Shown here: in pieces, positions 50,703 to 60,587 of the stretch
Layout of the letters: each line of letters starts with the position of its first letter
How positions within the stretch are numbered: position 1 is the first letter of the stretch
DNA from: Dryocola sp. LX212
Lineage (GTDB): Bacteria > Pseudomonadota > Gammaproteobacteria > Enterobacterales > Enterobacteriaceae
Direction: 5' to 3'
Length of the DNA stretch: 64,000 nucleotides
NCBI GenBank assembly: GCA_041504365.1
Contig: CP167917.1
Span: forward strand, 3,472,001 to 3,536,000
The notes under the pieces: model-generated
What the model was told of the DNA's origin: nothing
What the model saw: only the letters and a program-made list of their open reading frames with translations
Databases searched by the model: none
Position numbers and translations under genes: made by a program

Positions 50703-53700
50703 TTAAAACCGCAAAACAAGATCAACAATGAGAAAAACCACCGATACCTCACGATGATCGATACGATAGGTTGCCATATATCCGCTAGTCCCATAATCAG
50801 GAGGCCCTAAAGGTTCACAACTGAGATATGTCAGATCGGACCGTGCCTCATATTTAAGCATATTTTCGACATAACCCAAGATGGGTTTGATCTCCTTCGC
50901 ATAGGAATAAATGACGTGAAAATAGATGTCACAAACTCCATATGACAACAATTTGTCAAAATGCTTTTTTATGTTGACTCGCTCAAGTCCACTACAAACA
51001 AGTGCTTCATAGATGGCGATTTCTTGTCCAGACACTCTTATAACAGCATCTCGTTCACCAGGGTTACCATTAGACGTTGACCCACCGAGAGACTGATCAG
51101 CTACATCCCATTTGGCTACTGAAAGTGAAGCTCCTAACACCTCTCTCACTGCGCTGTTAAGATCATCCTCAAATTTTGCCTCATCCTCAGTATTTTTCCT
51201 GTCGCGAAGCATCGCAGCCATATGTTGAAGTGAGGCAACAGCACGCGAGACTTGTCGAATGAGATAACCTCGAACACCTCTACCAGTGGGTCCAAGTATG
51301 TTCCCGACCGATGAAGGCGGGAGCTCACTTAATTGCTGCAGGGCGGCACGGATAGATGATATTAAGTCGACATCTACAGATGCAGAAGCAATACTGGTTG
51401 GGGGTTGGCCGGACTGGAGATTATTTCTAAGTGCGACAAGTTGGTCGTCATCACCAAACTCTGTAATGGCAACATCCAATATTGCCATCGCTTCGTCCCT
51501 ATGTCCCATCTCATATTTTGCCAGTACAACAATATGTTCGATGTTCGCACTGCGCATTTCTCTACGGTGGTTAGCTACTGATTCTACTGCTTCTTCGGGA
51601 CGTTGTAAGGCAAGCATTAACAGGGCGCGGTTTGCAAGTAAGCTACTGCTGGCAAGCTCCTCATTTACGTTAACCACAGCATTGATTTCTGCAAGCAAAC
51701 TTTCGCCTGTTGATATGTTATCACCAGTCAATGGATGCAGGGTTGGTCCCAGAAGTTGTTGGATAGCAACAGCGAAAATGTTCTCCTTATAAGCGGAGGC
51801 AGATCCGGGAATAGCAGCTAAACGCCGCAACACTGCCAAAGCTCCTGTCAGATTTCCGTTTGGGCGCAAAAGCTGGGATGTTGCTCGATAGAAATCGAGC
51901 TGGTTTTGCGCCTGGCGTGTAGTGAGTTCATCCAGCGTTACGGGAATGGCAGTGGTATCAATTGCAGCCCACATTCTTTCCTTCATAAGCAATTGAAGTT
52001 CTAAGCTAAAAAGCCCAAGTCGATACTGAGATGGCGCTCTATCTAAATCTTGCCCAACATCGTTCAGATGCTCGCGAGCCAGAGCATATTCACCAGCAAA
52101 CAATAACGATTCAATCCGGTGTTGCAATTCTGTCCAGGTCCAAAATGTTGAAGCCTCTCCCGGCCCAAGTTGCCGTAATCTACTCTGGATTTTTGATTTT
52201 CCAACCGCAGGCAAGTGCTGGCAAAGCTCAGAGAGAAAAACAGGATCGTCAGACTGAGTGAATACTTGCAGCATATCTTCCTGATAATGGCTATCGAACT
52301 TGCGCCAAGCAGCTGCCAGATCTCTTGCTGGAGACCCATCCTCGCGAGCAAGGAAATTACTTGGACTATAACGATCCGTTAAAGCTCCAACGCGTCCTTT
52401 TTCAGCATGCTCGATGACAGTTCGAGAGATTAATAATTTCAGCGAATTGAATAATTCCGACGGTATATTCTCTTCTGGCCAACCGGCCACGGCACGAGCG
52501 AGCAATCGCACGTGTTCTCTTAATGTTTTAGCAATTGAAGAATGCAAAGACGGTCTTTCATCGTCAGTAGCTACCCTTATTAGTTGCGCACTATCAAACG
52601 GAATCAAAAAGGCATCACGATCAGCGATCGATTGTGAGAATGCGGTCTTAACCAGTTGCGCTGCCAACTCTGAGGACAATTCAGAGGAGTCCGTCCAGTC
52701 CAAGTTTAAATCACGAGCAAATTTTGAATACAGTGCAACAACTGGAAGTGTGTCAACATTCAATGCATTTGAAAGACAATAAATTCCGTCGAGAACACCA
52801 GCGAAACGAGCCCTGGGTACGTTGTTTTTATAGGAAATCTGGCTTACGAGGTATTGCAACAACGAAGTCTGAAGCCCTTCCCTTTTCTTTGCAGCCATTC
52901 CGAGGAGTTGTCGCCCTACAACTCTTCTCGAATCAGCTAAAGCACGCCCACGACCAGTGTTATTGGAATAGCACCACGTGATCAATGCGGAAAACTCCTC
53001 AAGATCCAGCGAGTTACCATTAATATGGTAAGCCAATAATGATAGCGAGTCTTGAACTGCAAATGCCTTCATCTGCGCTTCACGATTTAAATTGCGATCG
53101 CTATTTCTGCCTGACTTTGGCCACCATTCTATTGCTAATTTAGTACCCAAACATGCAACACGAGGATGCATAAGCATATCTATCAACACTTCCGGTACCG
53201 TGCTAGTTCGAAGCAGGAAATGTTGTAAAGCCATTGGATAGTCGGCTATAAACGACATAAACGCTGTTGCTGAAGACGAGATATGTGGCCCTATATCAAC
53301 CTTCTCGAGCTCAGAACAAAGCAGGCTAAATGCAACACCTATAGAACCATTCTGTCCCTTAAAGAGTCGTTCCATCATGATATGTTCAACTTCAATTCCT
53401 GCAAACCAATCAGCCTTGCCTACCAAAGTACTTGGTGGAAGCACCCTAGGTACTCTAGCAAACCGTAGCTGGTCTTTCGGAATCGCGAACGTTTTTTCAA
53501 GTACCTTTATATAACTTGGGATATCATTTTCCCAAGAACCCCAAAGAGTCTGACGCTCCAATATCCGATTAGCAGCTTCGCGGCAATAGCGCGCTTCGCT
53601 TTCTCTCCAGCTAGTGTCCCAATGAACGTATACACCGAGGACTTGGCACCAGGCGGACCACTCCAAGAAGGCTCTATCAACCTCTTCCCAAAGCCCCAAA

Positions 53701-54314
53701 GAATCGCGGGTGTCATTTTGATTTGAAGCCTTAAGTGAATTGTCGCAGTTATGACCAAATTGCAACTGTGCACATAGACGTTCCCATATCCGACCTGCAA
53801 GCCAGTCAGGGCTGTTAGTCGGGATGTACCGCTCCAGTAACTGTTCATCCAATATCTTGGCTGCTAGCTTTTGGGCGCCTTGAGTAAAATTAGAGGTCTT
53901 ATCAACAAGTTTGATCTTAGAAAGATCGTGTAGAAATTTTTTCGTGCTTGGACTTGGGTAAGTAATGTGCGAAAGCGTGCCCGGAGGTGCGCACTGCATA
54001 ATCCAGCGACCACCGTCGAAAACTATCCAACCTAGTCGAGTTAGATCACTGAAAGTAGGACCTTCATCGGCAATACGCTCCTTTGACTCGTCCCAGATTT
54101 TGGCAATATCCTTTGCTGCACCAAAATACTCTAGTCGGTAGTGCTGGCAAAAATCGAGGAGCTGTATTTCATCAAGTATTTCCACTTGCCCGAAACTTGG
54201 GCGCAGATGACTAGTAGTCGGAAGCCAACGTCTAAACATTTGCCTGAGCTCACAACGGACATCGAGTGGTGCCCACATTCCTTCGAGCTGAGGCACATCT
54301 TCAATTCCTGCCAT
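50703..54314 (-). CDS. large protein of unknown function in the defence cluster
   Basis: 1203 residues from an ATG with AAAGGA 6 bases upstream (MAGIEDVPQ); a TTG-started frame 19 codons longer is rejected. No nuclease, helicase or P-loop motif is visible. The middle and C-terminal thirds are rich in helix, with TPR-like stretches near 890-990 (ALLMLALQRPEEAVESVA, KYEMGHRDEAMAILDVAI). Tryptophan-rich blocks occur in the first 400 residues. The last 200 residues look globular (ISGQEIAIYEALVCSGL in part, ending VSVVFLIVDLVLRF). It is co-oriented with the OLD and UvrD-like genes upstream (104 bp gap) and the STAND-nuclease gene downstream (147 bp). A scaffold or sensor role is a guess; I do not recognise the family. 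Confidence 0.7.
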   Translation of the reverse strand: MAGIEDVPQLEGMWAPLDVRCELRQMFRRWLPTTSHLRPSFGQVEILDEIQLLDFCQHYRLEYFGAAKDIAKIWDESKERIADEGPTFSDLTRLGWIVFDGGRWIMQCAPPGTLSHITYPSPSTKKFLHDLSKIKLVDKTSNFTQGAQKLAAKILDEQLLERYIPTNSPDWLAGRIWERLCAQLQFGHNCDNSLKASNQNDTRDSLGLWEEVDRAFLEWSAWCQVLGVYVHWDTSWRESEARYCREAANRILERQTLWGSWENDIPSYIKVLEKTFAIPKDQLRFARVPRVLPPSTLVGKADWFAGIEVEHIMMERLFKGQNGSIGVAFSLLCSELEKVDIGPHISSSATAFMSFIADYPMALQHFLLRTSTVPEVLIDMLMHPRVACLGTKLAIEWWPKSGRNSDRNLNREAQMKAFAVQDSLSLLAYHINGNSLDLEEFSALITWCYSNNTGRGRALADSRRVVGRQLLGMAAKKREGLQTSLLQYLVSQISYKNNVPRARFAGVLDGIYCLSNALNVDTLPVVALYSKFARDLNLDWTDSSELSSELAAQLVKTAFSQSIADRDAFLIPFDSAQLIRVATDDERPSLHSSIAKTLREHVRLLARAVAGWPEENIPSELFNSLKLLISRTVIEHAEKGRVGALTDRYSPSNFLAREDGSPARDLAAAWRKFDSHYQEDMLQVFTQSDDPVFLSELCQHLPAVGKSKIQSRLRQLGPGEASTFWTWTELQHRIESLLFAGEYALAREHLNDVGQDLDRAPSQYRLGLFSLELQLLMKERMWAAIDTTAIPVTLDELTTRQAQNQLDFYRATSQLLRPNGNLTGALAVLRRLAAIPGSASAYKENIFAVAIQQLLGPTLHPLTGDNISTGESLLAEINAVVNVNEELASSSLLANRALLMLALQRPEEAVESVANHRREMRSANIEHIVVLAKYEMGHRDEAMAILDVAITEFGDDDQLVALRNNLQSGQPPTSIASASVDVDLISSIRAALQQLSELPPSSVGNILGPTGRGVRGYLIRQVSRAVASLQHMAAMLRDRKNTEDEAKFEDDLNSAVREVLGASLSVAKWDVADQSLGGSTSNGNPGERDAVIRVSGQEIAIYEALVCSGLERVNIKKHFDKLLSYGVCDIYFHVIYSYAKEIKPILGYVENMLKYEARSDLTYLSCEPLGPPDYGTSGYMATYRIDHREVSVVFLIVDLVLRF

Positions 54315-54418
54315 TATCAATCCTTTAATCTTCACATTCCGCATAGCAGGATATAGCCACAACGAAACCAACCGTTAGGTGCGATATCTGCCAACTAATA
54401 TCAAATATGTCTGAAGCA

Positions 54419-56368
54419 TTATGTGATTATTTGTATTTCGTCTTCAGCAAACCATTGACTCTCCTTAATTCGAGACAATGCTGCAACTGGATCGGACGAC
54501 CAAAGCACTAAAGCGAGCGATTCTTGCGCCCTGCTACAAGTCACGTACAGCAAACGTAAAGTCCGGTCGATGGTTGTCTCCTTACCAGCCTCTACATTCT
54601 TTTTATCATTTGGACTTAACTCCGTACCACCAAAAATCTTGTCGTATTTAATGAGAGTCCCACCAGCAAGAGCATCATCCATTACAACCATGACGTGCTT
54701 GAACTCAGAGCCTTTAACTACCTGATGTGTTGCGAGCTCTGAAATTCCAGCAAGGTAATTCCGATAGCACTTAAGTTGTTTCCATGGAGCAGCAAACAGT
54801 GCACACCATCCACGGCGCATTCTTGTTTGCTTTGACTCATCCTCACCTCGTCCAGGAGCTTGCGGGGCAGGTGACTTGTCGGCATAAGCCTCATGAAGGC
54901 GATGATCTACTTCAAATAGTTTTCCACTTAAGACTGGTGCTAATACCTCCGCGACCGTTGACTCAGGGTTGGCGCAAGCCATTGCAAATATCGCTATCGC
55001 CTCGAGCATTTCATCAGTACGTTCAGCTCTTGCTTCTGAGTCCTCTGGCATATTGTCTAAACCGCCATAACGTCGAAAAACCTCAGTTGCCTTGAACTCA
55101 TTCACAATTCCTTCATTACTCACGCAGGCTTCTAAATGCGCAAGCTCATTAAGCAAAATTTGTACTGTTGAAGGCCCCTTATTATCCCCACTGCCAGATG
55201 GCGCTGCAGCGTGGGGATCTAACAGAACCATTGCCTCATACACATCAAGAAACGAGCCACGAGTGGCGACGAGCTTATGTTCCAACGCAAGCAGCTGATA
55301 TTTTTTTTGAATCCAGGCTACTGAACCACTAACTTCAAACATCTGTTCAGCACACCAGCGTTCGCTGAGCACTTTGTCGCCTGGACTTTGCAATGTATCC
55401 CCCAAGAAGAGCCGAACCGTTCCACCAGCCTTTTCTGTTCGGGGATGTTGTGCTGAACCCTTTGCTGGTTGCGTCCTACCTTCCAGTTCAGTTTCCCAGA
55501 TTTTATTGATCAGAGTGACAATACGTCTCTGACTACGATGATTCATTTGTAATTCAGGCGTTGCCCAATTTTCCGGAACTATGCTTGGAAGATCGGCATG
55601 ACCATCCATATAAATCCGTTGTCGATGATCTCCCAGCAGACCAAGAGTCAAATCTCTCTCCCGCTTTTTGGCAAGTATCATCAAGGAGTCCAGTACACCT
55701 TTCATCGTGTCCTGCGACTCATCAATAAGTATGATTGGATGTCGATCTTTAAGAATGGATTGGAGTGTTGGCTTGTTTCGAAGCAACCAAGCTGTCGCAT
55801 CGAGTACGTAATTGTGCGGTAGAGCACCAGGCCCATGCGTATTGCGATCGGGATGGTAGATGAATACTTCAGTTGTCCGAAGAATCTCGATTTCATTCGT
55901 GATTTCGTCAAGGTCACGCTGTTTTGCTGCAGTAATACCCTTCGGTTTCGCTTGTGCCTCTGCAGTCTCTTTAGCGAGTTGAGCTTCTTTTACTGCTATA
56001 AGGGACTCACGAATGTCATCGTTGAACCCATTAATTAACTCCCAACAAAATGAATGGATGGTAGACACACTGACTAAGCTATTGTCCCCAAGACGTCCGT
56101 TGATTACAGAGACAGCGTTCTTTGTGTACGTTACCACTCTAATCGAACGCCCATACATCTTCAGGGACTGTGCCAATTGTCCCCCCTTCTCATGCTCGGT
56201 CACACCAGTAAGGCGACGCAAAACTTCCACCAATGTTCGTGTTTTACCAGAACCAGCCCCAGCAAAAAGGAAGTAGTTACGAGGCGGAACCTCTGTAAGA
56301 TAGCCGCAAATCTCTTCGACTACTCCGGAATCACGATCATTGCCATTAATGATTGGCGAATTAGTCAT
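54419..56368 (-). CDS. UvrD/Rep-like superfamily 1 helicase (GajB-like)
   Basis: 649 residues. SF1A motifs in order: Walker A AGAGSGKT (36-43), Walker B IILIDESQDT (near 213), motif III GLLGDHRQRIY, motif IV-type QMNHRSQRRIV, motif V-like GSEFKHVMVVMDD and motif VI LYVTCSRAQESLAL. The start ATG overlaps the stop of the OLD gene (ATGA), which argues for translational coupling; a longer frame of 14 more codons is less likely. OLD-family nucleases of class 2 are regularly paired with such helicases, as in Gabija, but this protein is longer than the usual GajB (about 500 residues). Confidence 0.85.
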   Translation of the reverse strand: MTNSPIINGNDRDSGVVEEICGYLTEVPPRNYFLFAGAGSGKTRTLVEVLRRLTGVTEHEKGGQLAQSLKMYGRSIRVVTYTKNAVSVINGRLGDNSLVSVSTIHSFCWELINGFNDDIRESLIAVKEAQLAKETAEAQAKPKGITAAKQRDLDEITNEIEILRTTEVFIYHPDRNTHGPGALPHNYVLDATAWLLRNKPTLQSILKDRHPIILIDESQDTMKGVLDSLMILAKKRERDLTLGLLGDHRQRIYMDGHADLPSIVPENWATPELQMNHRSQRRIVTLINKIWETELEGRTQPAKGSAQHPRTEKAGGTVRLFLGDTLQSPGDKVLSERWCAEQMFEVSGSVAWIQKKYQLLALEHKLVATRGSFLDVYEAMVLLDPHAAAPSGSGDNKGPSTVQILLNELAHLEACVSNEGIVNEFKATEVFRRYGGLDNMPEDSEARAERTDEMLEAIAIFAMACANPESTVAEVLAPVLSGKLFEVDHRLHEAYADKSPAPQAPGRGEDESKQTRMRRGWCALFAAPWKQLKCYRNYLAGISELATHQVVKGSEFKHVMVVMDDALAGGTLIKYDKIFGGTELSPNDKKNVEAGKETTIDRTLRLLYVTCSRAQESLALVLWSSDPVAALSRIKESQWFAEDEIQIIT

Positions 56369-58674
56369 GACATCAACTCCTTGCCTGGTTCCAACTGTGT
56401 CTGGAGCCATTCCAGTGCATCCTCAATATATTTGGGACAAGCGATCGGCTCATCCGCCGCGATCATTTCAAAGATGCTTGCGGCAAAGTCTCCTTTATTA
56501 AAAGACCCATGCATTAGATTATGCAAAGCTGAGAGCAGCTCTGGAATATTATCATTATCGGCAACCTTTCTAGCGACTGAGCCCAGCGCGCCCTTCGGCG
56601 GTTTGATTTGCTTTCCATCACCATCGACTTTTTCATCAATCAGTTGCTTAAACCAAGGGATATTTCTAAGAATTAGAGAGTCTTCAAAAGTACTTGGCCA
56701 CTGACCATCAGCTTCGGCTACAGGCAATTGCCATGCGAATCGCACAGAACATTCGGCAATTTCGTTCCAGACAAGATGCTCATCTTTCGGGTTCTTGAAA
56801 TCTTCAAGCTGTTGCAGCTTAGGATGCCATCCACGAAGAGTCGGGTTTCCGCATTGCAGCCCAGGCTGTCCTGTATTAGCCACAACAACCAAGGTTGTAG
56901 TCGGTTCCCCATTTTTTTTAGGCTTACCTGGTCTTTCTTCAACTGGATCGATATCAGTAATAATTACAGTTGGAATACGGAGTCTTTCAACGAGAGATCT
57001 TAGCCGATGAGCATGGCTACCACCAATATCAAGGAAGGACAGATAGCGGCTGTTGAGTATTGCAAAATCTCTTTCAATGAAAAGAGGCAACAGCATACGC
57101 TCAGCAACCCCCTCGACAAAGATTGCAGCATTGGCGAATAAAAGATCTGTGTGTTGAACGCGAAAATAACGCTCGGCGAATTGACGGGTCGTTTTGTCAT
57201 CACCAAAAACTTGCCCTAGATTGACCACCTCAGTGGTAGGCATGGGTTTTTCTTCACTCTTAGCAATGCGACGAACATATCGTAGCCGGTCAAAATTCTC
57301 AGCATGTGCCAGATGACTAGAATGAGTACTGATAATCAATTGGCTTTTAAGTCCTAGCTCATCACTACCGTTAGGACTGATTAACTTATGTGCCTTGCCA
57401 GGAAATATACGTTGTACCTGGACGTGCAAATGAGCCTCGGGCTCCTCAATCATAACCAGGTGAACAGGTACTGGAGCGCCCTTCTCAGGATTTAGGCGAG
57501 CAGCCTTGAAAGAAACAAGTTGGTAGCTAAGCGATTGTAAATTCTGATAACCGAGACCAATGGAATATTCCGGGAGAAGCTCTTCTAACGAATCCTTCTG
57601 CATGCTGTATTGAACAGCGGTTCCATGGTCGAGTAAATCAGCTGTCTGTATGCGCGTGCGGAAATGAATCTCCTGAGGATCATGTAAACCAGGGTACCCA
57701 AGCTCTTTAACCTCTTCTACCGATGGTCCAATAGCCTCATGGATCTTTTTATCCAGTTCCTGCTGCGCATCAGCAACAGCTTTTATGAGGTCAGCTCGGT
57801 GCCCATGACCTGTTGCAGCCACATTTAGGTGCTGTCGAGCAAATTTGAGAAGCTGATTGGAGAACAAACCTATGCGATGAGGGCCAGAAGCAGATCGAGA
57901 ATCGGCTTCCTCACTACCAAGGCCACGCTGTGCAGCCACAAAGTCTACTCGTATAAGTTTCTGCAGGTTTTTTCGATCAATTGGGCTAGAGTCAGCATCC
58001 AGTGTCTGGCTAACATAGGTCCTTATTCCGTCCAAAGGATTGTTATCAGCATCCAACTTATAAGCTCGAACTTGGCCCAGCAGGGAAGCTTCGCGTAGCC
58101 AAAAATCTAGGAGATCAATAGGCCAGGCAAGCGAATCCTTCCCCATATCCTTCACTGGCATTCTCGCCTGGTGATACTCCCAAGCTAGTTGCTTCAAATC
58201 CTCAATGTTCGTTGCGGGTTCCAGACGCAATCGGACACCTACTGCGCCGCCTTTCCAACTGAATTTTGATAGAAACGGAGAGACATAGTGGAACATACCG
58301 GCCTTAGCATCGAACCATAGGTCTAGCGTTGGCATCGCTGAAAGTAAGATTCCAAGTTGCTCTTCCCATTCATCTTCGGATGTGCCGGACGTAGATGGAT
58401 CTTCCTCTAATGCGTCCCAAACTCTTCCAAGTGCCCGCAATTTTGGCCATTGAGAAATACTGATGTCGAAAGCACCAAATGGTGAGGTATCAGCAAGGAA
58501 GTGGCGCAGCGCTGCCAGAATTGATGTTTTGCCGCTATTGTTAGCGCCGACGAGGATAGTAGTCTTTGGGTCAACGTCCATTTGAACCTTGCCAAGTCGG
58601 CGGAATTGGGAAAGCTCAAGAAATCTTAGTGATATCTGTCCAGATAATGGTGTGATAGCTGGTGCTTCTGACAT
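56365..58674 (-). CDS. OLD-family ATPase/TOPRIM nuclease (GajA-like, enlarged)
   Basis: 769 residues from an ATG preceded by GAGAGGAG; 39 extra in-frame codons upstream are rejected. The N-terminal half is an SMC/ABC-type ATPase: Walker A GANNSGKTS (43-51) and Walker B LVMIEEPEAHLH (near 408), with SQLIISTHSSHL-like H-loop just after. The second half carries a TOPRIM nuclease: IFVEGVAERMLLP (near 520) and the acidic pair in IITDIDP (near 573). Class 2 OLD nucleases with an adjacent UvrD-like helicase form the Gabija defence pair, where GajA nicks phage DNA when nucleotides run low. At 769 residues it exceeds typical GajA by about 190, with extra sequence between Walker A and B and after the TOPRIM. 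First gene of the putative four-gene operon. Confidence 0.85.
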   Translation of the reverse strand: MSEAPAITPLSGQISLRFLELSQFRRLGKVQMDVDPKTTILVGANNSGKTSILAALRHFLADTSPFGAFDISISQWPKLRALGRVWDALEEDPSTSGTSEDEWEEQLGILLSAMPTLDLWFDAKAGMFHYVSPFLSKFSWKGGAVGVRLRLEPATNIEDLKQLAWEYHQARMPVKDMGKDSLAWPIDLLDFWLREASLLGQVRAYKLDADNNPLDGIRTYVSQTLDADSSPIDRKNLQKLIRVDFVAAQRGLGSEEADSRSASGPHRIGLFSNQLLKFARQHLNVAATGHGHRADLIKAVADAQQELDKKIHEAIGPSVEEVKELGYPGLHDPQEIHFRTRIQTADLLDHGTAVQYSMQKDSLEELLPEYSIGLGYQNLQSLSYQLVSFKAARLNPEKGAPVPVHLVMIEEPEAHLHVQVQRIFPGKAHKLISPNGSDELGLKSQLIISTHSSHLAHAENFDRLRYVRRIAKSEEKPMPTTEVVNLGQVFGDDKTTRQFAERYFRVQHTDLLFANAAIFVEGVAERMLLPLFIERDFAILNSRYLSFLDIGGSHAHRLRSLVERLRIPTVIITDIDPVEERPGKPKKNGEPTTTLVVVANTGQPGLQCGNPTLRGWHPKLQQLEDFKNPKDEHLVWNEIAECSVRFAWQLPVAEADGQWPSTFEDSLILRNIPWFKQLIDEKVDGDGKQIKPPKGALGSVARKVADNDNIPELLSALHNLMHGSFNKGDFAASIFEMIAADEPIACPKYIEDALEWLQTQLEPGKELMS

Positions 58675-59185
58675 TTTGGCTCCTCTCAATCCATGTGGGA
58701 ATGCGCCAACCTGTAGCAGCTTAGCGCCACGCCGCAAGCCCGAGTCCTTCAACCTTGATGCTCTTGAGGCACAATTAGAAAGAATTGACACGGCAAGTCA
58801 TATTACCGCTTCGCTAAAAAATGCCAATCCTTAAATATACTCTAACTGATTCATGTCACAGTGTTTTTGGGCATAGGGTTAGCAATCGGCATGGCCTGTA
58901 GATTCGCGTAATGACGTAAACCCACTTGTTCAAGAACTATGTTCAAATATAAATCCTTCCTGAGAGTGATCCTACCCCAGCGCCAGAAGGCGCTGATAAA
59001 GTACCAGCAGACACATAAAACAGTTGTTCGGCGGAACACTGACGTTGCGTGACTACGACGGTCAGGTTGCAGAGGTTTTTGGGTATGGAGTGTGCGCTGA
59101 ACGAAATGACTAAGGCGGAGATGCCAGAAAGCGTGCGTATTGCAAGAACGATGATCTGTTACAGGGAACTCGCCTTAAATTTTAT
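58675..59185. other. intergenic region with possible gene remnant
   Basis: About 510 bp without an intact gene. The part next to 58674 should hold the promoter of the OLD-first operon. At about 59000-59170 the plus strand reads as two broken coding-like pieces (LFGGTLTLRDYDGQVAEV and, in another frame, ECALNEMTKAEMPESVRIA), which may be a frameshifted remnant. I cannot name the source gene. Confidence 0.35.
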
Positions 59186-60427
59186 TTATTCAACAAAGTC
59201 TTCAGAACCATCAAACCCCAGAGCCATGTCGTAACAACTATTGTCATTAAGATACCAGGGGAAGATGCATGGCTGATTCAATAAAAGGACATAATAATAT
59301 CGAATTTTAGAGTAACTATTTTTTCTTACCGCTTTATGCCGCAAATACAAATTTCTAGCTGATACACTAAAACCAAACTCCATAAACTTAGATCTAATTT
59401 TTTCTGAAATTGTAAGACTATTATTACCCTCGTAATAAATCGCCAACTCTGGTTCTACCCAACGGCTAACCTCAATATCAAATGCTCCCAGCGTTCCTAG
59501 CCAGCTTGCTTGCGTGCCACCAAACATTCGTTTATGAAAATAAAATCTACTCATGTTTTTAAGAAGCATTTCGACATTTAAACCCGAAATATCACCCTTA
59601 CACTGAAAAACCGCAAAGGAACCTGGATTATCTTCCAGCAGCCAAATGTCAACAAATCTTTTATAGTAATCAGCAATATTCTTTCGCTCGGTATGAGACA
59701 TTCGGAGATCTGTGGTGGGTAAAATCAAAGTACCATTTTTATTGAGGGATATCATCACCGACAATGCTCTTTGCAGTATCTTAAACTCAAAAAGCAAGCC
59801 TGCACGAATGAACGACAGTGATAATTCAGAATCAAATCCCTTCACAAATTGGTCATTACGAGGCGAGTATTTCCCACATGAAACAATACCAAGATTCAAC
59901 AACTCCCGATAAAAACAGAGAGGGGCATCAGGATATTCCAGTGCATAGCAACATTCGGTAAGACGGAATCTGATAAAACCCGGCATTGTAGATAACGCCT
60001 TATCATTCACTAATTCTTCCGTTGCCTGAAAAAAGAATTCTCTGTCCACGCCATTATAATCGGCAATATTGCAAAGCATGGCGATACTACAATTTCGGTT
60101 GTGTTCAACATATTGCTCGAGAAGCTCTCTGTTATAAGGTCTTCTACCATCAACATCTTTATTATTATGCTCAACTGTATCCGCAAAATAGTTGCTATCA
60201 ATAGACAAGTAGATTTCAAGAGCACCCAGCAAATAATGCTTAGCTATCTGAGCCTGTTTTCCGGTTATCCCTTCACTCTGAAGTATGCTGTTGATTCTGC
60301 CAAAAATACGGCGATACCACTCTTCTGCAACGGGGTCTGCGCATATGAGACTCATCACCACCTGACTGAAGTGAAGACTGTCGATAGCATCAAACGCTGC
60401 TTTCTGTACGGATGTTGTGGCTGGCAT
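59186..60427 (-). CDS. protein of unknown function
   Basis: 413 residues, AT-rich. No recognised motif, signal peptide or membrane segment. The frame is intact and long for its base composition and lies in the same orientation as the defence cluster but about 510 bp upstream of it. The N-terminal half is helical, and a central tract RMFGGTQASWLGTLGAFDIEV stands out. No clear ribosome site precedes the first ATG, so a start a few codons in (MSLICADP) cannot be excluded. It could be another cargo gene, possibly in defence; this is a guess from context. Confidence 0.65.
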   Translation of the reverse strand: MPATTSVQKAAFDAIDSLHFSQVVMSLICADPVAEEWYRRIFGRINSILQSEGITGKQAQIAKHYLLGALEIYLSIDSNYFADTVEHNNKDVDGRRPYNRELLEQYVEHNRNCSIAMLCNIADYNGVDREFFFQATEELVNDKALSTMPGFIRFRLTECCYALEYPDAPLCFYRELLNLGIVSCGKYSPRNDQFVKGFDSELSLSFIRAGLLFEFKILQRALSVMISLNKNGTLILPTTDLRMSHTERKNIADYYKRFVDIWLLEDNPGSFAVFQCKGDISGLNVEMLLKNMSRFYFHKRMFGGTQASWLGTLGAFDIEVSRWVEPELAIYYEGNNSLTISEKIRSKFMEFGFSVSARNLYLRHKAVRKNSYSKIRYYYVLLLNQPCIFPWYLNDNSCYDMALGFDGSEDFVE

Positions 60428-60525
60428 AAGTTAGTGTCAAAAAAAGTAAGTAATAATTGCCAATTTTAGACACCATTCGACTTCATTACAATCCATCGTA
60501 TACCAGCCAGTCGGCTCAGGTATTG

Positions 60526-60545
60526 AATAACGGAGAGCCGTTATT
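60526..60545 (+). promoter_or_regulatory. inverted repeat upstream of alpA
   Basis: AATAACGG-AGAG-CCGTTATT is a perfect 8-bp inverted repeat 43 bp before the alpA start. It has no T run and may be an operator for AlpA or another regulator of the element. Confidence 0.45.
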
Positions 60546-60587
60546 AAACAAATAACTTACATCCTTACAGTTCAATGAGGTAGAAAG

